NCBI RefSeq assembly: GCF_032598905.1
Contig: NZ_CP122458.1
Location: 2,666,001 to 2,730,000, forward strand
Length of the DNA: 64,000 nucleotides
Source of the DNA: Streptomyces sp. 11x1
GTDB lineage: Bacteria; Actinomycetota; Actinomycetes; Streptomycetales; Streptomycetaceae
Reading direction: 5' to 3'
Shown: positions 17,506-26,828 of the stretch, piece by piece
Layout of the letters: each line of letters opens with the position of its first letter
Numbering within the stretch: position 1 is the first letter of the stretch
Notes under the pieces: model-generated
Database searches by the model: none
What the model saw: only the letters and a program-made list of their open reading frames with translations
Told to the model about the DNA's origin: nothing
Position numbers and translations under genes: made by a program

Positions 17506-18540
17506 ATGCCCGAACTGCGTGTCGTGGCCGTCTCCAATGACGGCACACGGCTGGTGCTGAAGGCTGCCGATTCCACGGAGTACACGCTTCCGATCGACGA
17601 ACGGCTGCGTGCCGCCGTGCGCGGCGACCGACCCCGCCTCGGCCAGATCGAGATCGAGGTGGAGAGCCATCTCCGCCCCCGTGACATCCAGGCGCGGATA
17701 CGCGCGGGGGCCACGGCCGAAGAGGTCGCGCAGCTCGCCGGCATCCCCGTCGATCGGGTCCGTCGCTTCGAGGGTCCCGTCCTGGCCGAGCGTGCCTTCA
17801 TGGCCGAGCGGGCGCGCAAGACCCCGGTCCGCCGCCCCGGCGAGAACGCCGCGGGACCCCAGCTCGGCGAGGCCGTCCAGGAGCGACTGCTGCTGCGCGG
17901 CGCAGAGAAGGACACCGTTCAGTGGGACTCGTGGCGCCGCGACGACGGCACCTGGGAAGTGCTGCTGGTGTACTGCGTCGCGGGCGAACCGCACTCGGCG
18001 AGCTGGACCTACGACCCGCCCCGGCGGCTCGTCCAGGCCGTCGACGACGAAGCGCGGTCGCTGATCGGCGAGTCCGACGACCTCGGGACGCCCGAGCCGA
18101 GTTTCCCGTTCGTGCCGAGGATCGCGCGGCTGCCCCGTGACAGACCCCTGGACCGCCAGGCGGAACGTCCCGTCCTGCCCGCGCCGCCCGAGGCCGACGA
18201 GGAGATCGTGAGCGAGCGCGACTCGCTCACCAGCATCCTGGAGGCCGTCCCCAGCTACCGGGGCGACCTGGTGGTGCCCGAACTGCCCTCCGCCGAACCA
18301 CAGGAGGACTCCGTCTCCGTCGAGGAAGTGGCGGAGGAGGAGTCCGCGGCTCCCGCGGCCTCGGCAGGTTCCGCCTACGCGGACGTCCTCATGCCGCGCT
18401 CGGTCAACGGCCACCGCGACCGCCTGATCGGTGCCACCGACCGCCAGGCCGAGGCGGACGGCGTCCGACCGGGTCGGCGCGCCGCGGTGCCGAGCTGGGA
18501 CGAGATCGTCTTCGGTACGAGACGCAAGAAACAGGAGTAG
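17506..18540 (+). CDS. sepH: Septation protein SepH
   Basis: A 344-residue cell-division protein. In Streptomyces and mycobacteria SepH binds FtsZ and stimulates its assembly, and it is needed for efficient sporulation septation. The N-terminal DUF3071 region (about 1-180) includes a helix-turn-helix (TAEEVAQLAGIPVDRVRRFEG), after which comes a long acidic, Pro/Glu/Ala-rich linker (about 190-310). The conserved C-terminal stretch SWDEIVFGTRRKKQE closes the protein. The ATG follows GGGAGG at 5 nt. Identification rests on this domain order and on the match I recall to S. coelicolor SCO5855. Confidence 0.93.
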   Translation: MPELRVVAVSNDGTRLVLKAADSTEYTLPIDERLRAAVRGDRPRLGQIEIEVESHLRPRDIQARIRAGATAEEVAQLAGIPVDRVRRFEGPVLAERAFMAERARKTPVRRPGENAAGPQLGEAVQERLLLRGAEKDTVQWDSWRRDDGTWEVLLVYCVAGEPHSASWTYDPPRRLVQAVDDEARSLIGESDDLGTPEPSFPFVPRIARLPRDRPLDRQAERPVLPAPPEADEEIVSERDSLTSILEAVPSYRGDLVVPELPSAEPQEDSVSVEEVAEEESAAPAASAGSAYADVLMPRSVNGHRDRLIGATDRQAEADGVRPGRRAAVPSWDEIVFGTRRKKQE

Positions 18541-18651
18541 CAGGACTACGGCGGTCGGGGGTCGGAGCGGTCACTCCTTCCAGCAGATCCGTTTCTCTCG
18601 GGTGCGGTCTCCGATGCCATTTCGGGTGCGGGATCGGTCATTCATACGTGT

Positions 18652-18684
18652 GTGGGGCCCACGTCGTTCAGACGTGGGCCCCAC
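18652..18684. terminator. Bidirectional terminator between sepH and the sulfurtransferase gene
   Basis: A perfect 14-bp stem (GTGGGGCCCACGTC and its complement) with the 5-nt loop GTTCA. It lies between two convergent genes and has no T-run on either side, which is common for Streptomyces terminators. Confidence 0.8.
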
Positions 18685-18703
18685 GCGTGCCGTCAGCGCC
18701 GGG

Positions 18704-19531
18704 TCACTGGGGGTCGGGTCCGGTCGCCACCGGGCGGTCGCCGTCCCGGGACCACTCCGACCACGAGCCCACGTAGAGGGCCGCCGGAATGCCCGCCACG
18801 GCCAGCGCCAGCACCTGGTGGGCGCCGGAGACACCGGAGCCGCAGTACACGCCGACCTCGGAGTCGGCGGTCGCGCCGAGTCCCTTGAAGCGGTCGGAGA
18901 GTTCGGCGGCGGTCCGGAAGAGGCCGGATTCGGCCACGTTCTCCGTGGTCGGGGCCGACACCGCGCCCGGGATGTGCCCGCCGACCGGGTCGATGGGCTC
19001 CACGTCGCCCCGGTAGCGTTCGGCGGCCCGCGCGTCCAGGAGCAGCCCGGTGCGGGCCAGCGCCGCGGCGCCGTCCGCGTCGAGCAGCGGCAGCGCGCCG
19101 GGGACGGGCTCGAAGGTCCCCGGGGCGGGGTCCGGGATCTCCGCCGTCAGCGCGCCCGTCCAAGCCGCCAGGCCGCCGTCCAGAACCCGCACCGAGGGGT
19201 GGCCGGCCCAGCGGAGCAGCCACCACGCGCGCGCGGCGGCCCAGTTGAGCCCGCCGTCGTACACGACCACGGCACGGTCGGCCGAGACGCCGGCCGCTCG
19301 CATCGCCGTACCGAAACCGTCCAGGTCGGGCAGCGGATGGCGGCCGCCGGAACCGGCCGGACCGGCGAGTTCGGCGTCCAGGTCGACGAAGACGGCTGTC
19401 GGGATGTGCGCCTTCTCGTACTCGGGGCGCAGGTTGGGGCCGCCCAACTGCCAGCGGACGTCCAGGATCACCGGCGGACGGGCTCCCGCAAGCTCGTTGG
19501 CGAGTTCGGGGGCCGAGATGATGGCGTTCAT
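18704..19531 (-). CDS. Sulfurtransferase with two rhodanese domains
   Basis: A 275-residue protein with tandem rhodanese domains (about 5-130 and 145-270). The second carries the active-site Cys230 in VYCGSGVSG, a loop of the 3-mercaptopyruvate-sulfurtransferase type (CG[ST]GVTA) rather than the CRKGVT of classical thiosulfate rhodaneses. The terminal GSWSEW signature is also present. It moves sulfane sulfur from a donor to cyanide or a protein thiol. The start is set at MNAIISAPEL, 6 codons inside the longest frame. It stands alone, with its 3' end facing sepH. Confidence 0.9.
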   Translation of the reverse strand: MNAIISAPELANELAGARPPVILDVRWQLGGPNLRPEYEKAHIPTAVFVDLDAELAGPAGSGGRHPLPDLDGFGTAMRAAGVSADRAVVVYDGGLNWAAARAWWLLRWAGHPSVRVLDGGLAAWTGALTAEIPDPAPGTFEPVPGALPLLDADGAAALARTGLLLDARAAERYRGDVEPIDPVGGHIPGAVSAPTTENVAESGLFRTAAELSDRFKGLGATADSEVGVYCGSGVSGAHQVLALAVAGIPAALYVGSWSEWSRDGDRPVATGPDPQ

Positions 19532-19867
19532 GGCCCCATCCTCGCGCACGGGGTGGCCGCCTCGCCCGGCGCCCGCTACTCTGCCCGCCGAGCGGTGCCG
19601 ATCACCGGGCGTACGGGATCAGGCACGAGCTGTACAGCTGACGGACACCACACGGCGGCGGCGCGGACGAGAGCCGGGACCGGCGAGCCGGTCATCCTCG
19701 CGTACCCGCGCGACGCGTACCCGCGCGTCGAGCGGCGGTGCGGCGCGGACCTGTGGCGCTACGGGTGGTGCGAGTATCGGCACGGGGCGTGATCGCGCGT
19801 GGACGCGGTACACGCGTACCGAGGGCGACGGACACGGCCTCCGCCAGGGGCCGAGGAGAGAGTGACG
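19532..19867. other. Divergent intergenic region with a 15-bp tandem duplication
   Basis: A 336-bp region between the sulfurtransferase and VOC genes. CGCGTACCCGCGCGA (19699-19713) is repeated at 19714-19728 with one change. An in-frame extension of the VOC gene back to 19799 exists but has no ribosome site. No other element is assigned. Confidence 0.45.
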
Positions 19868-20695
19868 ATGACCGAGGCACGGGGGTCGACCGGCCTGAAC
19901 GGCACCGTGTATCCACCGGGCACACCCTGCTGGGTGAGTCTGATGGTGCACGGCACGGCCACGACCCAGGAGTTCTACGGGGCGCTGTTCGGCTGGGAGT
20001 TCCAGCCCGGCCCCCAGCAGCTCGGCCCGTACGTGCGAGCCCTGCTCGACGGGCGGCAGGTGGCGGGGATCGGCCAGCTGCCGCCGGACCGTCATCTCCC
20101 CATCGCCTGGACGCCCTACTTCGCCTCGGCCGACGCGGACCGGACGGCGGAGACCGTGCGGCACTGCGGCGGCACCGTCGGCGTGGGCCCGCTGGACGCC
20201 GGTGACGCGGGCCGGCTGGTGATCGCCTCCGACCCGGCGGGCGCCGTCTTCGGCATCTGGCAGGCGGCGGGACACCTCGGCGCGGACATCACCGGCGTCC
20301 CCGGCACGCCCGCGTGGGACGAACTCCTCACCGCCCACAGCTCGCTGGTGGCCAAGTTCTACGAGACGGTCTTCGGCTACGTGGAGGAGCCGGTGGTCTC
20401 CGCCGACCTCGACTACGTCACCCTGCGCGTGGGGGGCCGCCCGGTGGCCGGCATCCACGGTGTCGGCAGCGCGCTCCCCCGGGACCGGGGGCCCCACTGG
20501 CTGACCTACTTCGAGGTGGCCGACCCCGACGAGGCCGCCGACCGCGTCGTCGAACTCGGCGGCCATGTCCTCGAACCGGCCCATGACACCCCGCACGGCC
20601 CGGTCGCCACCCTGGCCGACCCGGAGGGCGCGAAGTTCGCTGTGGTGCGCACGGAACACCGGGCCGCCGACGGGGACGGTCGCACGGTCGAGTGA
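19868..20695 (+). CDS. VOC-family (glyoxalase-like) protein, two tandem modules
   Basis: A 275-residue protein with two vicinal-oxygen-chelate modules (about 18-130 and 150-265). Each has the beta-alpha-beta pattern FYGALFGWEF or FYETVFGYVEE followed by DPAGAVFGIWQ or DPEGAKFAVV. The ATG is preceded by GAGGAG. VOC proteins include glyoxalases, dioxygenases and resistance proteins; the metal ligands are not all evident, so no reaction is assigned. Two-module proteins of this size in streptomycetes are sometimes annotated as hydroxylases without proof. Confidence 0.82.
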   Translation: MTEARGSTGLNGTVYPPGTPCWVSLMVHGTATTQEFYGALFGWEFQPGPQQLGPYVRALLDGRQVAGIGQLPPDRHLPIAWTPYFASADADRTAETVRHCGGTVGVGPLDAGDAGRLVIASDPAGAVFGIWQAAGHLGADITGVPGTPAWDELLTAHSSLVAKFYETVFGYVEEPVVSADLDYVTLRVGGRPVAGIHGVGSALPRDRGPHWLTYFEVADPDEAADRVVELGGHVLEPAHDTPHGPVATLADPEGAKFAVVRTEHRAADGDGRTVE

Positions 20696-20727
20696 ACCTG
20701 GGGCGGCCCGCGCCGGACCGCCGTCGG

Positions 20728-21375
20728 TCAGACCGTCTCGACCGGGAGGACGTCCGGGGAGAGGGCGCCCGCGCGGGCCGTGGCGGCCGTCATCCGGCGG
20801 CGGTGGTGACGGCGGCAGAGGACCTCGTAGCCGATGTCGTCGGGCTGGTTGACGTCGCCGACGACGACCTGGGCGCCCTCGACGACCATCTGACCGCCTA
20901 TGGTGCGGGCGTTGTGGGTGGCGCGGGCACCGCACCAGCACAGGGCCTCGACCTGGAGGACCTCGACGCGGTCCGCCAGCTCGACCAGACGCTGGGAGCC
21001 GGGGAAGAGCTTGGAACGGAAGTCGGTGGTGATGCCGAAGGCGTACACGTCCAGGCCCAGGTCGTCCACGACGCGGGCGAGTTGGTCGATCTGCCCGGGG
21101 GCGAGGAACTGGGCCTCGTCGGCGATCACGTAGTCCGCGCGGCGGCCCTGGGAGAGGTGGTCGACGAGATAGGCGTAGAGGTCTTGGCCGTCCTCGACCT
21201 CCACGGCGTCCGTGACCAGGCCCAGCCGTGACGACAGCTTGCCCTCGCCCGCGCGGTCGTCACGCGTGAAGATCATGCCCTGGAGGCCGCGCGCCGAGCG
21301 GTTGTGCTCTATCTGGAGGGCCAGCGTCGACTTCCCGCAGTCCATGGTTCCGGAGAAGAACACCAGCTCGGGCAT
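20728..21375 (-). CDS. tdk: Thymidine kinase
   Basis: A 215-residue type II thymidine kinase that phosphorylates thymidine to dTMP in the salvage pathway. Walker A is GTMDCGKST (9-17), the lid and Walker B region reads VIADEAQFL, and the zinc-binding elements are CWCGARATH and VLCRRHH near the C-terminus. The lasso region (YEVLCRRH) is in its usual place. It begins 89 bp downstream of the phosphodiesterase stop and ends 32 bp from the convergent VOC gene. Together with dut it serves the thymidylate pool. Confidence 0.95.
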   Translation of the reverse strand: MPELVFFSGTMDCGKSTLALQIEHNRSARGLQGMIFTRDDRAGEGKLSSRLGLVTDAVEVEDGQDLYAYLVDHLSQGRRADYVIADEAQFLAPGQIDQLARVVDDLGLDVYAFGITTDFRSKLFPGSQRLVELADRVEVLQVEALCWCGARATHNARTIGGQMVVEGAQVVVGDVNQPDDIGYEVLCRRHHRRRMTAATARAGALSPDVLPVETV

Positions 21376-21464
21376 GGTGAGTTGAGCACCTTTCGGCGAG
21401 GAGGGCGAGGGGGCGGCGGGTCAGGCAGGTCCGGCGGGCGGGTGTGATGGGTGGTGGCAGGGCC

Positions 21465-22652
21465 TCAGGAGCGTACTTCGAGGAGCGGGACCAGCTGTTC
21501 GACGGGGGTCATCGAACCGTGGTTGCCGACCATCGCCGACTCCTTGGGCTCCCGCTCGGAGGCGACGATCAGGACGTCGTCGTGGGCCGCCGCGACCACG
21601 TCCCCGATGCGGGCATACACGCGTTCGTCGATGTGCGGGCCGAACCAGCCCGCCGCGATGGCCTCGTCGCGCGAGGCGATCCAGAACTGCTCGCCGAGCA
21701 CCTCACGCCAACAGGTCAGGACGTCCGACTGTGCGCCCGGCACCGCGTAGACATGGCGGGCCCGGCCCTCGCCCCCCAGCAGGGCGACCCCGGCGCGCAG
21801 CTCCCAGTCCTCGTCGAAGTCGATGCGGTGCTGCTCGTCGAACGGGATGTCGATCATGCCGTGGTCGGCGGTGACGTACAGGGCGGTGCGCGGCGGGAGT
21901 TGCTCGGCCAGACGCTGGACCAGTCGGTCGACGTGCATGAGCTGGCCGCGCCAGGCGTCGGAGTCGACACCGAAGCGGTGCCCCGCGCCGTCCAGCTCGG
22001 AGTAGTACGTGTAGATCAAGGCGCGGTCCCCGGCGGCCAGTTGCTCGGCGGCCAGGTCCATGCGGTCCTCGCCGGAGAGGCGGCCGTGGAAGGTGCCGCC
22101 GCTCAGCGCGATCTGCGTGAGGGGCGTGTTCTGGAAGGCCGGGGAGGTGACCTGGGCGGTGTGCACACCCGCCCGGTCGGCGAGCTGGAAGATCGTGGGA
22201 TACGGCTGCCACGTCTTCGGCGAGGTCCACGGCTGCCAGCGGAGCTGATTCATCAGCTCCTCGGTCTGCGGGTCGCGGACCGTGTAGCCGGGCAGGCCGT
22301 GCGCGCCCGGGGGGAGGCCGGTGCCCACGGAGGCGAGGGACGTCGCGGTGGTGGCCGGGTATCCCGCGGTGATGGGGCGGCCGGTGCCGCCGCGCGAGGA
22401 CGCCAGCAGGGCCGTCAGGTAGGGCGCCTCGTCGGGGTGCGCCTTCAGCTGCTCCCAGCCCAGGCCGTCCACCAGGAAGACACAGACCCGGTCGGTCGCC
22501 GTCAGTTCCGGTATCGAGGAGGCCGTGCCGGGGACTCCCATGCCCGCCGCGAGGGTGGGCAGGAGGTCGGCGAGCGAACCGGCGCCGTACTCGGGGACGG
22601 GGGCGGAGCCGAGGGCAAGGGGTTCCGGGTGGTCCCAGGTGGGCAGCGCCAT
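21465..22652 (-). CDS. Alkaline phosphatase superfamily protein (nucleotide pyrophosphatase/phosphodiesterase type)
   Basis: A 395-residue member of the type I phosphodiesterase/nucleotide pyrophosphatase family. Metal-site motifs are visible: FLVDGLGWEQL (Asp), the nucleophile region GYPATTATSLASVGTG with Thr, the later Asp/His cluster YYSELDGAGHRFG, and VTADHGMIDIP. No signal peptide or membrane helix is seen, so it is presumably cytoplasmic. Its ATG overlaps the DUF5998 stop (TGATG), showing translational coupling. The substrate cannot be read from the sequence. Confidence 0.88.
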   Translation of the reverse strand: MALPTWDHPEPLALGSAPVPEYGAGSLADLLPTLAAGMGVPGTASSIPELTATDRVCVFLVDGLGWEQLKAHPDEAPYLTALLASSRGGTGRPITAGYPATTATSLASVGTGLPPGAHGLPGYTVRDPQTEELMNQLRWQPWTSPKTWQPYPTIFQLADRAGVHTAQVTSPAFQNTPLTQIALSGGTFHGRLSGEDRMDLAAEQLAAGDRALIYTYYSELDGAGHRFGVDSDAWRGQLMHVDRLVQRLAEQLPPRTALYVTADHGMIDIPFDEQHRIDFDEDWELRAGVALLGGEGRARHVYAVPGAQSDVLTCWREVLGEQFWIASRDEAIAAGWFGPHIDERVYARIGDVVAAAHDDVLIVASEREPKESAMVGNHGSMTPVEQLVPLLEVRS

Positions 22653-23239
22653 CAGCGGGCGGTGTCCGCGGTGGCCTCGGAGAGGGACTGCGCGAAGGCG
22701 AGGGCCTGGCGCACGGTCTCCGGGCCGTCCCCGGCCTCGCTGACGCGCAGGCTGAGGTCGTCCGCCGTCGAGCTGCCCGTGTACCCGTGGTCCGCCTCGC
22801 AGTTGGGGTCGCCGCAGGCGGCGGGCTCCAGGTCGATGCGGGAGACGGCGCCCCAGCCGATGGTGAGGACGACCTCGCGGGGCAGGGTGCCCGGTGTGTA
22901 CGACTCGGGGTTGGCGACGACCCGGCTGAGCACGACCGACGAGATCCGGCCGATCTTCACCGACTCGGTCGACGTCGTGGCGTACGGCGTCGGTGACGTG
23001 CTGTCCGCGGCCTGCTCGTCGGTGTGGCTCACGATGAAGCGGTTGCCCGTGAGGACGAGGACGGTGACGTGGCGCCGCACCTCGTTCGCGTCGAACGTCG
23101 TCTCCTGATGGACCAGGTACGACTTGATGGCCTCTCCGCCGACAGCGGCCTCCACCGCCTCGGCCACGAGGGCCGGGTAGTAGCCGCTGCGCTCGATCGC
23201 CGCACGCAGCCCCTGGGTCGTCGTACTGGTCTTGGCCAT
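22652..23239 (-). CDS. DUF5998 family protein
   Basis: A 195-residue protein starting MAKTSTTTQG. It is mostly beta-rich (about 45-150) with a Cys pair in AACGDPNCEADHGYTGSS, which might bind a metal. The C-terminal helix (SEAGDGPETVRQALAFAQSL) is amphipathic. Homologs occur throughout streptomycetes under the DUF5998 label. It is the first gene of a coupled pair with the phosphodiesterase, with which its function is probably linked. Confidence 0.85.
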   Translation of the reverse strand: MAKTSTTTQGLRAAIERSGYYPALVAEAVEAAVGGEAIKSYLVHQETTFDANEVRRHVTVLVLTGNRFIVSHTDEQAADSTSPTPYATTSTESVKIGRISSVVLSRVVANPESYTPGTLPREVVLTIGWGAVSRIDLEPAACGDPNCEADHGYTGSSTADDLSLRVSEAGDGPETVRQALAFAQSLSEATADTAR

Positions 23240-23336
23240 GACGTCCATCCTACGGTGGCGCACTGACTGCGAGGGACCGCTCTGCCGTCTCGGTTCTGTC
23301 GTGGACGGATCAATGCGGGGGCGGCGCGACGCGCTC

Positions 23337-26300
23337 TCAGTACACCGGCAGGGTCCTCGGGCCGAGGTCGTCGCGGACGGGCGGGCGCGCGAGCCGGACG
23401 GTGGCGCCCAGCACGCTGAGGCCCTGCGGGGCGACGACGACGGGTTCCAGGGAGACCGCCACGACCTCGGGGTGGTCGTCGACCAGCCGCGACACCCGCA
23501 GCAGCAGCTCTTCCAGGGCCTCGGTGTCCACGGGGGCCGAGCCCCTCCAGCCGAAGAGGAGGGGTGCGGTCCGGATCGAGCGGACCAGTGCGGCCGCGTC
23601 CCGTTCGGTGGCCGGGATCAGGCGGTGCGCCATGTCGCCGAGCAGCTGCGACGCGGGACCGGCGAGACCGAACGAGAGCACCGCTCCGGCCGCCGGGTCC
23701 ACCACCGTCCGCACGATCGTGTCGACGCCGCGCGGAGCCATGCCCTGCACGACCGGGCGCAGCTCGTCGGGGCCTCCGAAGAGCTCCGTCAACTCCGCGT
23801 ACGCCCGGCGCAGTTGCTCCTCGTCCGCCAGGTCGAGCCGTACGCCGCCGAGGTCGGCGCGGTGCCGCAGGTGGGGGGCGGTCGTCTTGAGCGCGACGGG
23901 GTAGCCGATGAGCCGCGCCGCCCTCGCGGCCTCGTCGGGCGTCGGCGCGGGGCGCGCCTGCCGCAGGCGGATGCCGTACCGCGCGAGCAGCGCGCCCGTC
24001 TCGTCCTCGCCGAGGGTGAGTCCCTCGCCCCTGGCGAGCAGCGCGTCGATCTGTTCGGCCGCGCCCTTCTCGTCGATGTCCTCGTATTCGGGCACCCGCC
24101 CGGGCTCCGCCGCCTCCCGTCGCCACTGGGCGTAGTTCACGGCTTCGGACAACGCCCGCACGGCCCGCTCGGCGGCGGGATAGGCGGGGATGAGCCGAGC
24201 CCCGCCCGACTCCGCGGACGTCACCGCCCCGGGCTCCACACCCGCAACGGCCGACGCCGGCCCGCCCGGGACGCCTGCCGGGCCTTGGGCCGCGACGCCT
24301 GGACCTCCTGTCACGCCGGAGCGAGCGGCGCCAGGACCCGGCTGGTCCGGGTGTGGCCCACCCGGGTCGGCCGGGCCGCGGTCGCTCGTGCCGGGGCCGG
24401 GGTCGGGCACATCCGAGCCAGCCGCGCGAGGACCGGCCTCGCCGGAACCTGCCGGGCCCGGGCCGCCCGCGCCCGGGCCTGTCACGCCCGGCCCTGCTGG
24501 GCTGGAGGCGGCGGGGTGTGCGGCGCCACCGGGCGCGGGCGTGGCTGCGCCCGCTCCTGGCGTCTGCCGCGTCGTCACCGGGCGCTGGGCCCCGTCCGTC
24601 GCTGCGGCTCCCGGCGGGCTCGCCGTCCCGGTCGCCTCACCGGTTCTCTCCGGCCTCACGGCCGTTTCCCTCCGCGTCGCCCCCGCGGCCTCATCGGTGG
24701 GCGATCCGTGGAGCGGGGCTGTCGCTGTGGCGCCGGCGGGCTTGTCGATGGACTGGGGGGCCGTGCTGGCCGCGGCCGACAGTGCTTCCGCGAGGCCGCC
24801 CAGCTCCACGTGGACGACCAGCACCGGCTTCGACGGGTTCGCGGCGGCGGCCGACCGCAGGGCCTCCGCCAGGGCCGCGTCCCCCGGCGAGGTCTCCCCC
24901 AGCGCGGGAATCGCCGTCACCACCACCGCGTCGCACGAGTCGTCGGCGAGGGCCCGCGACAGCGCCGCGTGGAAGTCCTGTGCCGAGGCCCCGGTCGTCA
25001 GGTCCAGCGGCGGCAACGGCCGCAGCCCTTCGGAGAGGCACGCGTCGTACGTGAGCATCCCGAGCGACTCGGAGTTCCCGAGGATCGCCACCCGCGGCCC
25101 CGCCGGCAGCGGTTGCCGGGCCAGCAGCAACCCCGCGTCGACCAGTTCCGTGATCGTGTCGACCCGGATCACCCCGGCCTGGCGCAGCAGCGCGGACACG
25201 GTGGTGTGCGGCAGCTGGGTGGCGCGCACGGCGTGCCCCAGGGGCGCGGAGCCGTGGCGCGCCCCCTGCACCACCACGAGCGGCTTGACCGCGGCCGTGC
25301 GCCGGGCGAGTCGGGTGAACTTGCGCGGGTTGCCGATGGACTCCAGATACATCAGGACGACATCGGTGTCCGGGTCCTCGTACCAGTACTGCAGGACGTC
25401 GTTCCCGGAGACGTCCGCGCGGTTGCCGGACGAGACGAACGTGGAGACGCCCGTGACCCCGGTGACCCCTCCCCCGCGCCGGTGCAGCCGGGAGAGCAAC
25501 GCGATCCCGATGGCGCCGGACTGGGCGAACAGACCGATGCGCCCGGAGCGCGGGGTCTGGGGGGCGAGCGAGGCGTTGAGCCGGACGTCGGGGGCGGTGT
25601 TGATGATCCCGAACGCGTTCGGCCCGATGATGCGCATGCCGTACGTGCGGGCCTGGCGCACCAGTTCGCGCTGGCGTTCGCGCCCTTCAGGCCCGCTCTC
25701 GGCGTATCCGGCGGAGACGACCACGAGGCCCTGCACCCCGTGCTCCCCGCACTCGGCGACGACCTGGGGGACGTGGGCGGCGGGGACGGCGACGACCGCG
25801 AGGTCGACGGGCCCCTCGATGTCGGTGACGGACCGGTGCGCGGGGACCCCCGCGAGTTCCTTCTCGTCCTCCCCGAGCGCCTTGTTCACCGCGTACAGCC
25901 GCCCGGTGAACCCCGCCTCCCGGAGATTGGCGAGCACGCTGCGGCCCACTCCGCCCGGTGTGCGCCCGGCGCCGACGACGGCGACCGAGCCGGGGGCGAG
26001 CAGCCGCTGGACGGACCGGGCCTCGGCGCGCTGCTCCCGGGCGCGCTGGACGGCCACCGAGCGGTCGGTGGGTTCCAGGTCGAACTCCAGCCGGACGACG
26101 CCGTCCTCGAAGCTGCGCTGCTGCTGGTACCCGGCGTCGGTGAACACCTTGATCATCTTGCTGTTGGCCGGCAGCACCTCGGCGGCGAAGCGTCTGATGC
26201 CCCGCTCGCGGGCCACGGCGGCGATGTGTTCGAGCAGGGCGGAGGCGACGCCGCGGCCCTGGTGGGCGTCCTGCACGAGGAAGGCGACCTCGGCCTCGTC

Positions 26301-26627
26301 GGCGGGTGCGGACGCGGGCATGCCATCGGCGCCGATGCGGTCGTAGCGTACGGTGGCGATGAACTCGCCGCCGACGGTGGCGGCGAGCCCCACCCGGTCC
26401 ACGAAGTCGTGGTGCGTGAAGCGGTGGACGTCCTTGGCGGACAGGCGAGGGTACGGCGCGAAGAAGCGGTAGTACTTCGACTCGTCCGAGACCTGCTCGT
26501 AGAAGCTGACGAGACGCTCGGCGTCATCAACGGTGATGGGCCTGATGCGTGCGGTGCCGCCGTCGCGCAGCACCACGTCGGCCTCCCAGTGGGCGGGGTA
26601 CTCGTGCCGGTCCGACGAGGTCTGCAT
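23337..26627 (-). CDS. patA: PatA-type protein acetyltransferase: GNAT fused to NDP-forming acyl-CoA-synthetase-like domain
   Basis: A 1096-residue protein starting at MQTSSDRHEY (upstream frame rejected). Order: GNAT domain (about 15-180) with acetyl-CoA loop QGRGVA at 123-128; CoA-binding and ligase-like domains (about 205-620); a Gly/Pro/Ala-rich linker (about 622-812), partly collagen-like; and an ATP-grasp domain (about 815-1096). Classical Pat has the GNAT at the C-terminus. The reversed order with a collagen-like linker was described for S. lividans PatA, which acetylates acyl-CoA synthetases on lysine and inactivates them. It is divergent from ptsH. Confidence 0.9.
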   Translation of the reverse strand: MQTSSDRHEYPAHWEADVVLRDGGTARIRPITVDDAERLVSFYEQVSDESKYYRFFAPYPRLSAKDVHRFTHHDFVDRVGLAATVGGEFIATVRYDRIGADGMPASAPADEAEVAFLVQDAHQGRGVASALLEHIAAVARERGIRRFAAEVLPANSKMIKVFTDAGYQQQRSFEDGVVRLEFDLEPTDRSVAVQRAREQRAEARSVQRLLAPGSVAVVGAGRTPGGVGRSVLANLREAGFTGRLYAVNKALGEDEKELAGVPAHRSVTDIEGPVDLAVVAVPAAHVPQVVAECGEHGVQGLVVVSAGYAESGPEGRERQRELVRQARTYGMRIIGPNAFGIINTAPDVRLNASLAPQTPRSGRIGLFAQSGAIGIALLSRLHRRGGGVTGVTGVSTFVSSGNRADVSGNDVLQYWYEDPDTDVVLMYLESIGNPRKFTRLARRTAAVKPLVVVQGARHGSAPLGHAVRATQLPHTTVSALLRQAGVIRVDTITELVDAGLLLARQPLPAGPRVAILGNSESLGMLTYDACLSEGLRPLPPLDLTTGASAQDFHAALSRALADDSCDAVVVTAIPALGETSPGDAALAEALRSAAAANPSKPVLVVHVELGGLAEALSAAASTAPQSIDKPAGATATAPLHGSPTDEAAGATRRETAVRPERTGEATGTASPPGAAATDGAQRPVTTRQTPGAGAATPAPGGAAHPAASSPAGPGVTGPGAGGPGPAGSGEAGPRAAGSDVPDPGPGTSDRGPADPGGPHPDQPGPGAARSGVTGGPGVAAQGPAGVPGGPASAVAGVEPGAVTSAESGGARLIPAYPAAERAVRALSEAVNYAQWRREAAEPGRVPEYEDIDEKGAAEQIDALLARGEGLTLGEDETGALLARYGIRLRQARPAPTPDEAARAARLIGYPVALKTTAPHLRHRADLGGVRLDLADEEQLRRAYAELTELFGGPDELRPVVQGMAPRGVDTIVRTVVDPAAGAVLSFGLAGPASQLLGDMAHRLIPATERDAAALVRSIRTAPLLFGWRGSAPVDTEALEELLLRVSRLVDDHPEVVAVSLEPVVVAPQGLSVLGATVRLARPPVRDDLGPRTLPVY

Positions 26628-26763
26628 GGGCCCCAGAGTACGGCTCGCGTCCGACAACGGCGCGAGGCAGTCTGGGGTGGCACGACAGAAGAACAACACA
26701 AGCGCGACAGCCGGTTCGTGGTCAGGCCGTGGGCCCGTTCCGGTACGTCGCCCCATATGGGAA

Positions 26764-26793
26764 ACTGGTCTAGACAACCCGGTCTAGACCTCT
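26764..26793 (+). promoter_or_regulatory. Two adjacent DasR-responsive elements (dre) upstream of ptsH
   Basis: ACTGGTCTAGACAACC (26764-26779) and CCCGGTCTAGACCTCT (26778-26793) each match the dre consensus ACTGGTCTAGACCACT in 13 of 16 positions. DasR, a GntR regulator inactivated by phosphorylated amino sugars, is known to control ptsH in S. coelicolor. The sites lie 36-65 bp before the ptsH ATG, where a repressor would occlude the promoter. Confidence 0.85.
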
Positions 26794-26828
26794 CTGCAGC
26801 ACCCGAGACACCTGAAGGGCAGCATCAC

